Below, piece by piece: positions 44,253 to 55,922 of a stretch of DNA of 64,000 nt. Origin of the DNA: Avena insularis (lineage: Eukaryota; Streptophyta; Magnoliopsida; Poales; Poaceae); contig CM042687.1 in NCBI GenBank assembly GCA_023614405.1, positions 263,357,480 to 263,421,479 of the forward strand, read 5' to 3'. Positions within the stretch are counted from its first letter, which is position 1. The number at the start of each line of letters is the position of its first letter. The translations under genes were made by a program, and so were the position numbers. The notes below the pieces were generated by a model. It saw only the letters and a program-made list of their open reading frames with translations. It made no database searches and was not told the DNA's origin.

Positions 44253-45799
44253 TGATATGTCGGAAACGTATCTATAATTTTTGATGATCCATGCTTATTT
44301 AGTATCTACTTTGCTTTGCTTTGTCTACACTTTGAGGTTTTTTTATATGTTTTCTACTAACCTATTGACAAGATGCCCCAGTGCTAGTTGCCTGTTTTCT
44401 TCTATTTTTGGTTCCAAAAAGGCAGAAAATCAATATTCTCGGAATTGTACACGACAAAAGCCAAAGTCAATATTTTACCATGGGGAACACGGAGCCAGAG
44501 TAAGAGACGGAGGGGATGCACCAGGGGGCCACACCCCCTAGCGGCGTGGGCTAGGGTTAGCCACGTCTGGGGGTGTGACCACCCTGGGCAACCCCTGCCT
44601 CGCCTCTTCGCCTATAAAGACCCCCCGATGCATAAACCCTAAGTACCCGATCAATACTCCATGAAACCGTCTGTAGTCGTCGCCACCATCATCCCTAGAT
44701 CAGGGGGACCTGAAGCTCTTCTCGGCACCCTGCAGGAGGGGAGATCGTCCTAGAGGCCTTCTTCTTCATCATGTCAGCCTCCGGTATGAAGTGTGAGTAG
44801 TTTCACCTTGGACTACGGGTCCATGTAGTAGCTAGATGGTTGTATCTCCTCCTTTGTGCTATCATGTTTAGATCTTGTGAGCTCCGTTCATGATCAAGAT
44901 CTCATCTATTTGTAATCATGCATGTTGTGTTTGCGGGGATCCAATGGATATTGAGATTACTATGTCAGATTGATTAATAGTTTTATCTTATTGATTCTAT
45001 CATATCTGTGTTGTTTGAGATCTTGCATGATCTCCATTTCTAGTAGCTATCTTGGTCAAGTAGATGCTAGTGACTCCAAGAGGGGGTATTTATGCTCGAT
45101 AGTGGGTTCATGCCTCTATTTAAGCTAAGGGAAGTGACAGAAATCTCTAAGGTTGTAGATGTGATGTTGCCACTAGGGAGACAACAACGGTCTCTTGTTC
45201 ATGGAACAAGTGGATTGTTTATCTTACACACTTTGCTTAAATAAGTTATCTGTTGCTTGCAACTTAATACTGGAGGGGTTCGGATGATAACCTGAAGGTG
45301 GATTTATAGTCATAGATGCAGTTAGATGGCGGTCTATGTATCTTGTTGTATTTCCAATCGAATCTCATAGGATCATGAATGTCTAGTATTGCATTGTTAT
45401 GCCTTGCTCAGTCGTATCAATTGCCCTACTATAATTTATTTACCCAGCATGCCATGTTTGTTTATCTAAGGAGAACACCTCTAGTGAAATATGGACCCCA
45501 GTGCAATCTTTACCATTGATACATCTTCCACTGTTACTGTTTACTTGTTGCAAACTACTATTACCTTCCAAACCATATAGTTAATCCTTTGTTACAGCAA
45601 AACGGTGAGATTGACAACCTCACTGTTCGTTGGGGCAAAGTCTTGAGTTTGTGTTGTGCAGGTCTCCAAGTTGCTAGCAACACCTTTGAGTCGTTTCCTT
45701 CCTCCTACTGGTTCGATAACCTCGGTTTCTTACTAAGGGAAAACTTGTTGTTGTGCTCATCACACCTTGCTCTTGGGGTCTCCCAACAAGGCATCATCA
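44253..45799 (+). repeat. Solo Athila-like LTR with perfect target duplication
   Basis: It starts TGATATGTCGG and ends GCATCATCA, 1547 bp. It is flanked by acatg at 44248-44252 and 45800-45804. No internal sequence is present, so the element has recombined to a solo LTR. A TATA box lies at 44613-44618. It is of the same family as the LTRs of F, D and G. Confidence 0.93.
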
Positions 45800-48061
45800 A
45801 CATGTTGATTGTTCGCCTTTGAAGCTACATCTTCTCTCGTGAAGAGCAAACTTGGTGCAGTGGATTTGGTTCGTGTAATCACCAAAACGACTCGAGGGAT
45901 GTTGGTTTTGGGTGGGAATTTAAATATTAATATGATTAAAGTTGAACACAATTTATCATAAATTAAATCAAAGTGATTTTGCATAATTTATTGTAGTCAT
46001 TGGCATCCATTCACTACCTTATGCTTAGTTTTAATTGAGATAATAGAATTATAGAATTCTAGATATTTACTTTACAAACTGGTATCGTATTGTTTTGAGT
46101 GGCAATCTAAAGTTTAAAAGTCCTATTGCAAACTTTCAGCAAACTTCATTTACTCCATAAAGTTTAATAGTTGTTATTAAATCAAGACTAACAATTCTAG
46201 TGTTAGTATCTAAGTATCATGTTTGCCTCCATGATCCTTGATATTCAAAAGGTTGATTTAGTATCAAGGTTATCTAGGAGCTGAAAGAAATGTTTCAGAA
46301 ATCGTCATGTGTGGAAGATATTTCGATATCTAAAATAATTTTTTGGTTGCAACATGATAGAGTATAATTTAGCAAAATTTATGTTCTCATATTTGATGAT
46401 AATTTGTGAAGATTGGAGATGCTAGATGTCCTAATCCTTGAAAAGGGTTTTGGAAAGTAACATTATACTCGTGATCATGAAAGTAACATTATACTCGCCT
46501 TTATAAGCTATAATAGCTTGATCATGAAAGTTTTCATGATAAGGATGAATAGAAGATGTAGGTAAAATGTTTACTACACTAAAAGATTACTAAATAATGG
46601 ATTTTGAAAGAACACCAAACATTTGATCATGGTGATCTACTTAAAAGTGCAAGTCCAAAGGTATTAGTATTTGACTATACACGCTTTGGATTGTGTGTCA
46701 TGTGTATGGCGTCACTATTGATGTTGATAGATTATTTTAAAAGGGAAAGGAAATCCTGAAAGAGAATCTCAGAAATATCTGGTAGAAAAAGAAAATACTA
46801 TAAATGCCCAACTTAGGTATATAGATGATATACATGTTATGGTTGTATTCTTTGCTTGTTAAACAATGTGGTTCTTGGGTATTGGATATTGAATTGGTTG
46901 GTATGAAATGTCACGCAGGACAACACAATTCATGAACTGCAATGGACTAAGTAACCAGCAAGATATTATGTGATGATGTTCATCAAAAATAAACAAAGTT
47001 TTGTTGTGGTTTTCATTGACATCAAAGCTAACCTTCAAGATTTGTTTTGATAATTGTTATTTTGATCAGGTATTATAAGAACAAAAGGTTGTTCAAATTA
47101 TTACCGCATTCCATATAATATGGATGATTTACAAATCTAGTTGGCGAAATCACATCCATAAAAGCTAATGCTAAAATGTCGCAAGACAAATGATTGGAAG
47201 ATCACTTACAAAGTGACATCACCGTTTAAATTATATTGGAAAGAAAAAACATGAACAAACTACATGTTGATGGAATTTTGGAGTTTTTTTATTTTGATCA
47301 AATGAAGCTTGTGAGACTTTCCTAGAGATAATTTAAACATCGTTCAAAGACCAAAGAAGAACGAATGATTAACTTATTGTAATTTGTACATATTGATGTA
47401 TGTAGTCCATTATGTGTAGTTGTGAGCGATGGATTTCAACTTCATATGCCTTCTCTAGAAATTTAAGTGAATATATATGTATATTTACTTAATGAGGAAG
47501 AAGTGTGAAATATTTGAAAATGTTCAAAGACTTTCAAGATGAAGTGAAAAATCATTGTAACAAGAAAATAAAGAATTTATGATTGGGTCATAAAGGAAGA
47601 TATTTGAGTTACAAGTTTAGCATAATACCTAATATTTGAGGAATAGTTCCATGGATTTGCATTTCCTAAAACACCATATGAATATGAAATGTTCGAGATA
47701 TGTAATGAAACCTTGTTTGACATGGTGAGATCAAAGGTGTCAGTTATAAAACCGCCATTGTATTTTAAAGATTAAAGCTTTAGTGACTATCGCTTTTACA
47801 CTAAAAAGAGCACCATCGTGATATGTTGCAATGACACCATATAAGTTATGGTTTGGGATATAACCCATGTTGTCCTTTCTTAAATTTGGTATGTTAGGCA
47901 TAAGTGAAATGTTTACAACCAAAATCGGATGAGCATGTCTTTGTATGTTATTTCGAATAACCGTTGGGTATTCCTCCATAACACCGAAGATAAAAGTGTT
48001 TATCGCTTAGAATGACAAGTTTCTTTCGAAGGAATTTTTCGTGAAAAGTTAAGTGGGAGGA
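45800..48061 (+). pseudogene. Copia A leader, gag and integrase remains
   Basis: After the duplication the leader resumes (GAAGAGCAAACTTGGTGCAG near 45841). The following 1.3 kb is AT-rich, decayed gag and protease sequence with many stops. The integrase core is recognisable at about 47386-47640: IDVC-P, GFQ, FEKF-like and FQxEV-like fragments in shifting frames with several TGA/TAA codons. Then come TPYKLWFG (about 47830), FLK, and VFIAxNDKFLSKEFF (about 47985-48045). The segment stops at the Tekay-2 insertion. No part is translatable. In a live element gag packages RNA and integrase inserts the DNA. Confidence 0.75.
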
Positions 48062-51000
48062 TGTCACATCCCAAATTTTAGATTTGGTCTTGCATATCAT
48101 TCATAGCATGGCATCATGCTTTTCCATGCAAAACCGTCGATTGAAAAGAATCGGCGAAACGCTATTTTCTAAACCCTATTATATTTTGCTACGAGGCTCC
48201 TATAGGAGGCTTTAGTAGGACTAGCGTTGACCACCCTTGTAGCCTAGTGGTTTCGCCCGAACTTTGACCCTAGATTGTTCCCCTCGACTTTACAAAACCG
48301 TAGGAGCAAGAATCACTCGATTCGGAGCTCGTACGGAGAAGTTGCGGCCGTTTTATGAAAAGATCGGAAAACGGTCCGAATTTTGGGGCAATTTCCGAGT
48401 CCGCGTCTAACTCTGCACCGAATTGGAGTAGGACACGCGCGGGACCCACTTAAGGGCCGAGCCGCCGCCTCCCTGCCCTCGATAACCGCGCCCGCCCCGC
48501 ACGAGTCCCGAGGCTGCCGCCGCCTGCCCCCGATCGCCCGCCTCCCCGCGCGATCTCCCCACTCGGATCGCCCAGCTTCACAGCGCGAGTCGCCGCCGTC
48601 GGCCGCCAGCTCCCGCCGCCAATCGCCGCCCGCCCGCTGCCAGCCCGCGATCCCGCCCTCGCCGCGCGCCCGCCGCCTCCACCGCCTGCGCGCAGCCACG
48701 CGTCCCGCCTTCGCGCCCCTTCAGCTCGCGCCGCCTACCGCCGATCGCCGCCGCCCTGCGCGCCTGCCCCGCACTCTGTGCCGCGCCGCCTACCCCCGAT
48801 CGCCGCCGCCCTGCGCGCCTGCCCCGCCGAGCCGCTCGCGGCGCGCGCCTGCTGCCCGCGCTTGCTGCGCCACATCGCGTTGCCGCCTGCGCACGCACGC
48901 CGCGCGCCGCGCTTGCACGCGCTTCTTGACGCGCTACCGAATCGGCGAACGCTACGTTTACCAGGGAAAGAAGAAGAACCGGCGGAATCGATCGCCGCAC
49001 CGTCCGGGACTCGCCGCCGTCCGTTTTGCCGTTTGTTTCCGGTAAGACTGCAGCCACCGTCAGATTTCAGTTCAGCGGCTCAGATCGTTCGTTGACTGGT
49101 CAGACTCAGGCGTTGACTAGTCAGACGCCCAGTCAGCAGACGCGTTGACCAGTCAGCAGACACAGTTGACTGGTTAATTTCGTTAATCCTTTTAGTTGAC
49201 AGATTTCAGTAGAATCTTGTAAATTGCGTAGAAATTAAACCGCTTGGCCAAAAATTGCAAATAAAATATGTGTAAATTCAGTGAGTTGTGTAGAATCTTG
49301 CTGAACCTTTGGTTCAGACTTTTGCAGCAAGGTTTAGTACAGTTTAATCAAACTAGTTAGTGGCCTTTTCGGAGTAATAAATTCGTAGAAAAAGATCCGT
49401 AGCTCCAAAAATTGCGTATGATATATCCCTGGATTCAGTGGAACGAGGGGAATCTCATAGTGAATTAAAAAGTTAGGCTTACAGTAAAAACTTCTGCAGA
49501 AACTGTCTAATGGCTTTCTGCAGTGTTTTAATTACTCGGAGAGTTTTGTAATTCCTTTTTGAGTAATTCCAGTTGGTACTGTTTCTAATTAGCAATGCCT
49601 ATGCGGTAGAATTTTTCCAAGATTTTACAAACAGTATACTACCGGTAGTGAATTATTTGAGTTCTAGCTCTAGTTTTGAGCATTACTTTTGCGTAATAGT
49701 TTTCCTAGCGCTAAAACTATTTTCCATGCATGCAATCAGTAGTATTATTGATTAGGATTATATGGTGAAGCTGTAGCACCAATTCACTTGCCTTGCATAC
49801 CTTCATGCATCATATTTGTTGCATATGCTTGTGGATTGTTTGTTTATGATTGCAATTGTATCGTGTAGATTGTGACGAGTGCAACGCTTGCTCGTGTGTG
49901 GATTGTTCTTCCGACCACTACAACCAAGGCAAGAATATGCTACTTTGTTCATGATATCGTCCTACTATTTTCAATGCATTGTCGTGTATTTTGTAGATGC
50001 ATGTGTAGGATGATACTATCGCTATGCTATGTCCTATTATGTGGTAGGGCTTTCCTTGTAGTTGAACCACCGTTGGTAGATGTGCTTAGCCATGCTATGT
50101 TCAACGAGGGCTGGGTTACATTATTGAGACTTGTTTCTAAAAGTATTAGTTTGCAAAAACTAAAACAACTTAATCAATGAATCTCCTGGGTGTGATGGTA
50201 TTGATAATTTTTGGTGGTTTCATTGCGGAAAGGCACCCAGGTATCAAGAGAGAATGATTGGCTTCTTTATTGTGTAGCTTACGTGTACAACCATGTGCCA
50301 ATAATGGAATGGACGGTTGGTTGGACTTAGTAGGTTGTGGTGACCCGAACCCGCGTATCCAGAGATGTAGAATTTTGGTAGGTTGGACCGGTGCGCGTCG
50401 GGATTGGGGAGCTACTTCCCGAACGGTCTCAACTTGGACTTCTCCCTATCATCACCCAAAATGAGAGTGATGGTACGAGCTGGGCTGGCCAAGTCACATG
50501 GGTAAAGTGTACTAACCTCTGCAGGGTGTATAATCTAATCGATTAGCCGTGTCCCCGGTTATGGACAACTGAGTTGCTTGATATTGATTCCATAACATGT
50601 TTCTCGCTCATTCTAATTTTATAATTGTTGTAATGTTGTTGGGTTAACTTAATTGGGATCTTTTCAAAGAAAATCAAAAACTGTTTATGAAAGTAGGACA
50701 AATGTATTTGCAAATGCAAGCCAGACACAGCTCCACTTGCCAAATATGCATGTACATGTTAGTGCTATTGTCTCCTTTACTAGCTCTACTTGCCATACAT
50801 TCCATGTATTGACCCTTCGGGGCTGCTACGTTTCATGTTGTAGGACATTCCGATTCTGAGTAATCGATATAGGGCACGGTACTCCACTCGGCACTTGTTC
50901 ACTTGTGGGCAATTTGAAGAATGGAGGATTTACTTTATTTATGTTGCTACCTGAATAATTTGAGCTAGCTTTGGGCTAAGCTTTTATTGTAATAATGGTA

Positions 51001-51136
51001 CTCTGGATCTTCGTTATTCATGATACACGGATATTTTGCTATGTTATTCATCTTACTCTATTATGGGCCAATGAACCGATCCAGGGATTGGCATGTCACA
51101 TAGAGGCCACGGTCTTCTCAGAACCGCGGTGTTACA
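48062..51136 (+). repeat. 5' LTR of Tekay-2
   Basis: It starts TGTCACATCCC and ends CGGTGTTACA, 3075 bp. It includes a very CpG-rich 700-bp stretch (48380-49080) that is longer here than in the 3' LTR by about 220 bp. ORFs in that stretch on both strands are compositional. The rest is AT-rich and non-coding. Confidence 0.9.
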
Positions 51137-51139
51137 GGA

Positions 51140-51152
51140 TGGTATTAGAGCC
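51140..51152 (+). other. Primer binding site of Tekay-2
   Basis: TGGTATTAGAGCC lies three bases after the LTR end. It has one C-to-T change relative to the initiator-Met site of Tekay-1. Confidence 0.8.
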
Positions 51153-51303
51153 CGTGTGTCGACTGTAGGATCGTGACCTAGTATGGATTAGGAAGCCATA
51201 GATTTATTAAAGCCTATATTGACTCTGTCTTTCATCTTATGCCTTTCACCCTCGTAAATTCTTACCATATGCTATTCTCACACTTTCCTCTTTTACTTGA
51301 TAG

Positions 51304-52304
51304 ATGGGAGAAGTCAGGACTGAGTATGCAACCATGGAGTCACCAAGGCCCTTTGCAAGGCAGTTAGCTCAGCTCTCGCAGTCATTGGGATTGCCACTGC
51401 CCATGTTCAAGGGAAGAAGGTTGTACACCTATGGATATGGAGAGGATGCATGGGAGATCACTACCTTAATATTCAGAGATGCCGCCTTGCCAAACCCCGT
51501 GCACTTGATCTACACCAAGACATACTGCAACTGGGGACTTGGAATCAACTTGGCCATACATGAAGCCCTGTCTCGCCAGTGCCATAGTGTCCGACACCTA
51601 CTGCCAGCAGATTCACCCTACCGTGATTATGGGAAGCATGATGAAGATGGGCACATTGTGGTTACCCCGGGCGACAGGAACAACATGCGCCCCGTCGGAG
51701 GCACATAGAGGACATGGAAAGGGAGAATGGAGCTCTAGCTGAGAAGGTGAGGATGATAAAGGAGATTGCAGATTTTGCTAGCAATGGTATGGTGGTCCAA
51801 GGACAGGAGATTGACACCCTGCATGAAGCTGTGGGAGTTCTGGAGAATGTCCTGATAGCCAGAGATGCAACCATAGCTCATCTTCATGGCACTGTGCAGG
51901 ATAATACCCAGAACATACAACAGCTGCAAGGGACCGTCCAGGAAAGGGATCAAACTATTGAAGCTATGACAGCCCAGATTGCCGCTCTCCAAGCACACCT
52001 GAATCCACCCTCTGATGATGACAATGGAGATGATGGCAACAATGGGGATGATGATGACAGTGGGAACAATGATGATGATGAGGACGAGGATGATGATGAT
52101 GATGGAGACGATGATGGTGGAGGAGATGAAGGCATTGCGATTGCAGCTGAGAGTGAAGAAGAAGAGGAGGATCCAGAAGAGGTGGAGTTTGAGATCTCAA
52201 GTGATGATTCAGGAGAGGTGTACACTCCGCCGCCATGGTTGTACCGCGAGCCGAAGCATCAACGCATGACAGCAAGGACCTACTGCAACCTCTTCAAGAA
52301 GTAG
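51304..52304 (+). pseudogene. Pre-gag ORF of Tekay-2: coiled coil plus acidic tail, one frameshift
   Basis: The first frame (51304-51708) has an N-terminal segment with RQLAQLSQSLGLPLPMF, an aromatic YTYGYGEDAWEI and LIYTKTYCNWGLG, then LAIHEALSRQ. A 1-base shift near 51690 moves to the second frame (open to 52304). That frame has a long coiled coil (heptad pattern through MERENGALAEKVRMIKEIA to TIEAMTAQIAALQAHL), then about 60 residues that are almost all D, E, G and N, then a conserved-looking end with PPPWLYREPK. There is no Retrotrans_gag motif and no zinc knuckle. The N-terminal part resembles the pre-gag ORF of Tekay-1. Function is unknown; an accessory protein is likely. Confidence 0.6.
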
Positions 52305-52857
52305 ATAGAAGTCCACCAATTAGTCCTTGTTAGGTAAATTCGTTAGGATTATTCTCGATCGTTGTGAAGCTTAGTTTGCGTTAGTTTAAGTGTGATTAGT
52401 TGCTTATTTGTGTACTCCAATATCCCAGGAATTATTTGTGCAAAACATTATGAAAGAGTTATGGCAAGTTTGGTTACTATCTGTGTTATTTTCGCTGCAG
52501 TTTTTCTGCTGATACAGCAGTACTGTATGATTTTTCATATTTTTCTGGTAACTCGGAAAAATCTGAAAAAAAATTGGGCTGATGCGAAACTCTCTATACT
52601 ATATGTGCAAAAATCAGCTTATTTTCTGACGAGTTTAAGTCAGGCGGAAAAATTCGCGAACGCTGCTGGACTGTTCTGGCAGATTGTTGTTTTTGTTGTT
52701 TAGTTGATCAACTGTTTAGTTAACCATTGCCAACTCTTGTAAAACTATTTCAGTAGGTATATACTGCTAGGATAACACCTGGGATGTTGCTGGATCACTT
52801 GTTTGTTGATGTGTTGCTTGCTTGTGATTGTCTGCTATTGTTTGTTGTTGATTGATC
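52305..52857 (+). other. Spacer where gag should lie in Tekay-2
   Basis: AT-rich sequence with no gag or zinc-knuckle motif. Pol sequence begins abruptly at about 52858 in the last part of the protease, so gag and protease were deleted or were never present. Confidence 0.6.
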
Positions 52858-55800
52858 ATATGCATGGGGGACACATAGATTGTGCACAGCGAGCTGTTTC
52901 ACTCAAAACCCCGGATGGTAAGAGGATTAGATTCAAGTCAGCTGTACGACCAGGAAGGTGTAAGTTGAATTCTCTTAAGGGGGTTAGCATGGATACTGTG
53001 CCAGTGATTAGGGATTACCCCAACGTGTTTCCGGAAGAGCTGCCAGGGATGCCACCTGACAGGGAAGTAGAGTTTCTTATCGACCTGATGTCGGGAACAG
53101 GACCTATAGCAAAGAGACCATATAAGATGGATGTGGATGAGCTGAAGGAATCGAAGAAGCAGCTGAAAGAGCAGTTGTACAAGGGATTCATTCAGCCTAG
53201 TTCGTCGTCATGGGGTGCACCTGTTCTGTTTGTGGAAAAGAAAGACAGCACCAAGAGATTAGTGGTGGACTACCGCTCGCTGAATGAAGTAACCATCAAG
53301 AACAAGTACCCTCTTTCGAACATAAATGATTTGTTTGATCAACTGGAAGGAGCAAAGGTGTTCAGCAAGATTGATCTGAGATCAGGCTACTTTCAATTGA
53401 AGATCCGGGAGGAGGACGTACCAAAAACCGCCTTCACCACTAGGTATGGTTTATATGAGTATACGGTTATGTGTTTTGGACTAACGAATGCCCCGGCATA
53501 CTTCATGACCATGATGAACAAGGTATTTATGGAGTACTTGGACAAGTTCGTAGTGGTGTTTATTGATGACATACTGATATATTCCAAGGATGATGCTGAG
53601 CATGAGAAACATCTGCGACTGATTATGGAGAAGCTGAGGGAACACAAGCTGTATGCCAAATTCAGCAAGTGTGAATTCTGGCTTAACACCGTTGGGTTTC
53701 TTGGACACGTAGTGTCAGGAGAAGGAGTCGCTGTTGATCCAAGCAAAGTGACTGCAGTAACAGAGTGGGAAGCACCCAAGAATGCGGGAGAGATTCGAAG
53801 CTTTTTGGGACTTGGTGGATATTACAGGAGATTCATTGAAAACTTTTCCAAGATTGCTAAGCCGATGACTGAACTTCTGAAGAAGGAGAGGAAGTTTGAA
53901 TGGTCAGACGTATGTGAAGCCAGCTTCGAGGCAAGGCGTCGACTAGTAACCGCACATGTTACGTGTTTACAGGACCTTGAAGGAAGGATTTCCAAGTGTA
54001 CTGTGATGCTTCTCGACAGGGACTTGGGAGTGTGCTGATGCAAGATGGGAGAGTGGTGTCATATGCCTCGCGACAACTCAAGCACCATGAGCGGAATTAC
54101 CCCACACACTACTTGGAGTTAGCGTCAGTGGTTCATGCGCTCAAGGTATGGAGGCATTACTTAATGGGAAAACACTGTGATGTGTACACCGACCACAAGA
54201 GCCTGAAGTACATATTCACACAGAAGGAACTGAACATGAGGCAAAGGAGATGGTTGGAACTTATCAAGGATTATGATATGAATCTACAGTACCACCCAGG
54301 AAAGGCCAATGTGGTAGCAGATGCTCTGAGCCGGAAGGTTTATGCCAATGGATTGACAATTGGTGGATTGCCCGAGGATTTGTGCAAGCAATTCAAGGAC
54401 CTTAGACTGGAGGTAGTATCTGAAGGATATTTGGCTACAATGGAAGTCCAACCGACGCTATAGGACAGGATCATAAAGGCTCAGATAGGAGACAAGGAAA
54501 TAGAGGAGATAAAGGAAAAGATGAAGGAGAATCGGGAAAAGGATATTCGCGAGGATGAGCAAGGTACCTTGTGGTATGGAGACCGTTTGTGTGTGCCCAA
54601 TGACCCAGAGATAAGGGAGTTGATTCTGCAGGAGGCTCATAACTCGCCATACTCCATACATCCGGGCAACACAAAGATGTATATGGATTTGAAGAGCAGA
54701 TTTTGGTGGAACAACATGAAGGGAGATATCGCCAAGCATATTGCCCTATGTGATGTATGTAGCCGAGTGAAGGCAGAACACCAGAAGCCAGCAGGACTAC
54801 TACAGCCATTGCCCGTGCCGTATTGGAAGTGGGATAGAGTGGGAATGGACTTTATCATAGGATTGCCCAGGACCAGGTCAGGATATGACTCTATTTGGGT
54901 AGTGGTCGACCATTTGACCAAGGTAGCCCACTTTATACCGGTGAAGACGACTTATACGAGTGCAAAGTTGGCCAAGATTTACATGGACAAAATTGTGTGC
55001 CTACATGGAGTTCCCAAGAGTATTGTATCTGATAGAGGCACCCAATTTACCTCACACTTCTGGCGCCAGCTGCATGAGTCACTTGGTACTAGATTGGAGT
55101 TTAGCTGGCTTCACCTGGTGATGGACAGAGAGGTGAATCAGATTTTGGAGGACATGCTGAGAGCTTGCGCCTTGGCTCATGGCTCGAGTTGGGATGAGAA
55201 TTTGCCGTATGCTGAGTTTTCCTACAACAACAGCTATCAAACCAGCATCAAGACGTCACCGTTCGATGTGCTATATGGGAAACGATGCCGAACACCATTG
55301 CTATGGGATGGAGTAGGAGAACGTCAGTTGTTTGGACCTGATTTGATCAAGGACGCTGAGGAGAAGGTCGCCTTGATTAGGGACAGGCTGAAGGTAGCAC
55401 AATCAAGGCAGAAGAGCTACGCTGACGTAAGCGCAAGGAAGTGGTGTCGAGATAGGTGATAGAGCATACCTCGAGTATCGCCGCCGTGGAATCAAGAGAT
55501 TTGGAATTAAGGGTAAGTGGCACCTCGATTTATTGGACCATATTGAGTCTTAGCGCAAAGGAGAAGTTGCTTATCGGTTGGAGTTGCGGAGGCTCATCGC
55601 TGTTCACAATGTGTTCCACGTGTCACAGCTGAAGAAGTGCCATCCAGAGATGGTGGATACACCATTGAGAGACACTGTACCGCTAGAGGAGGCTCAGCTT
55701 GAAAACGACTTGACCTATGAGGAGAAGCCGGTCAAGATTCTGGAGACAGCGGAGAGGATTACCCGTACCAAGACGATCAGGTTTTGCAAGGTGCAGTGGA

Positions 55801-55910
55801 GCCACCAAACTGAAGAGGAAGCCACTTGGGAGCGTGAGGATGATATCCGAGAGGACTACCCACACCTATTTGCTAGCCGCGCCGAATCTCGGAGACGAGA
55901 TTCATCTTAA
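52858..55910 (+). pseudogene. pol: Tekay-2 pol (RT-RNaseH-INT-chromodomain), broken
   Basis: The frame to 54038 covers the protease end ([13 protein letters not shown]) and the complete reverse transcriptase palm with [10 protein letters not shown] at about 53550-53580. A shift near 53935 moves RNase H to the frame open at 53996-54463 ([26 protein letters not shown]), with a stop at 54461-54463. Integrase (54521-55459) has the H-x-H...C-x2-C zinc finger (CDVCSRVK), the first catalytic Asp in GMDFIIGLP and the second in SDRGTQFT. The normal HPQTDGQTERVNQ block is scrambled to HLVMDREVNQ by paired small indels, damaging the third catalytic site. A frameshift at about 55430 follows. The chromodomain tail (55578-55910) has VHNVFHVSQLKK, LTYEEKPVKIL and the WEREDDIRE segment. 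It is a dead copy of a typical chromovirus pol. Confidence 0.9.
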
Positions 55911-55922
55911 GGGGGTTAGTCT

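Noticed and set aside
48383..49057. Long ORFs on both strands (up to 220 codons) in the CpG-rich part of the Tekay-2 5' LTR
   Set aside because: The sequence is over-rich in C and G and stop-poor in all frames. The 3' LTR has a different length there, so no reading frame is conserved.
51950..52275. Antisense Ser- and His-rich ORFs
   Set aside because: Reverse-strand shadows of the GAT/GAA repeats that encode the acidic tail of the pre-gag ORF.
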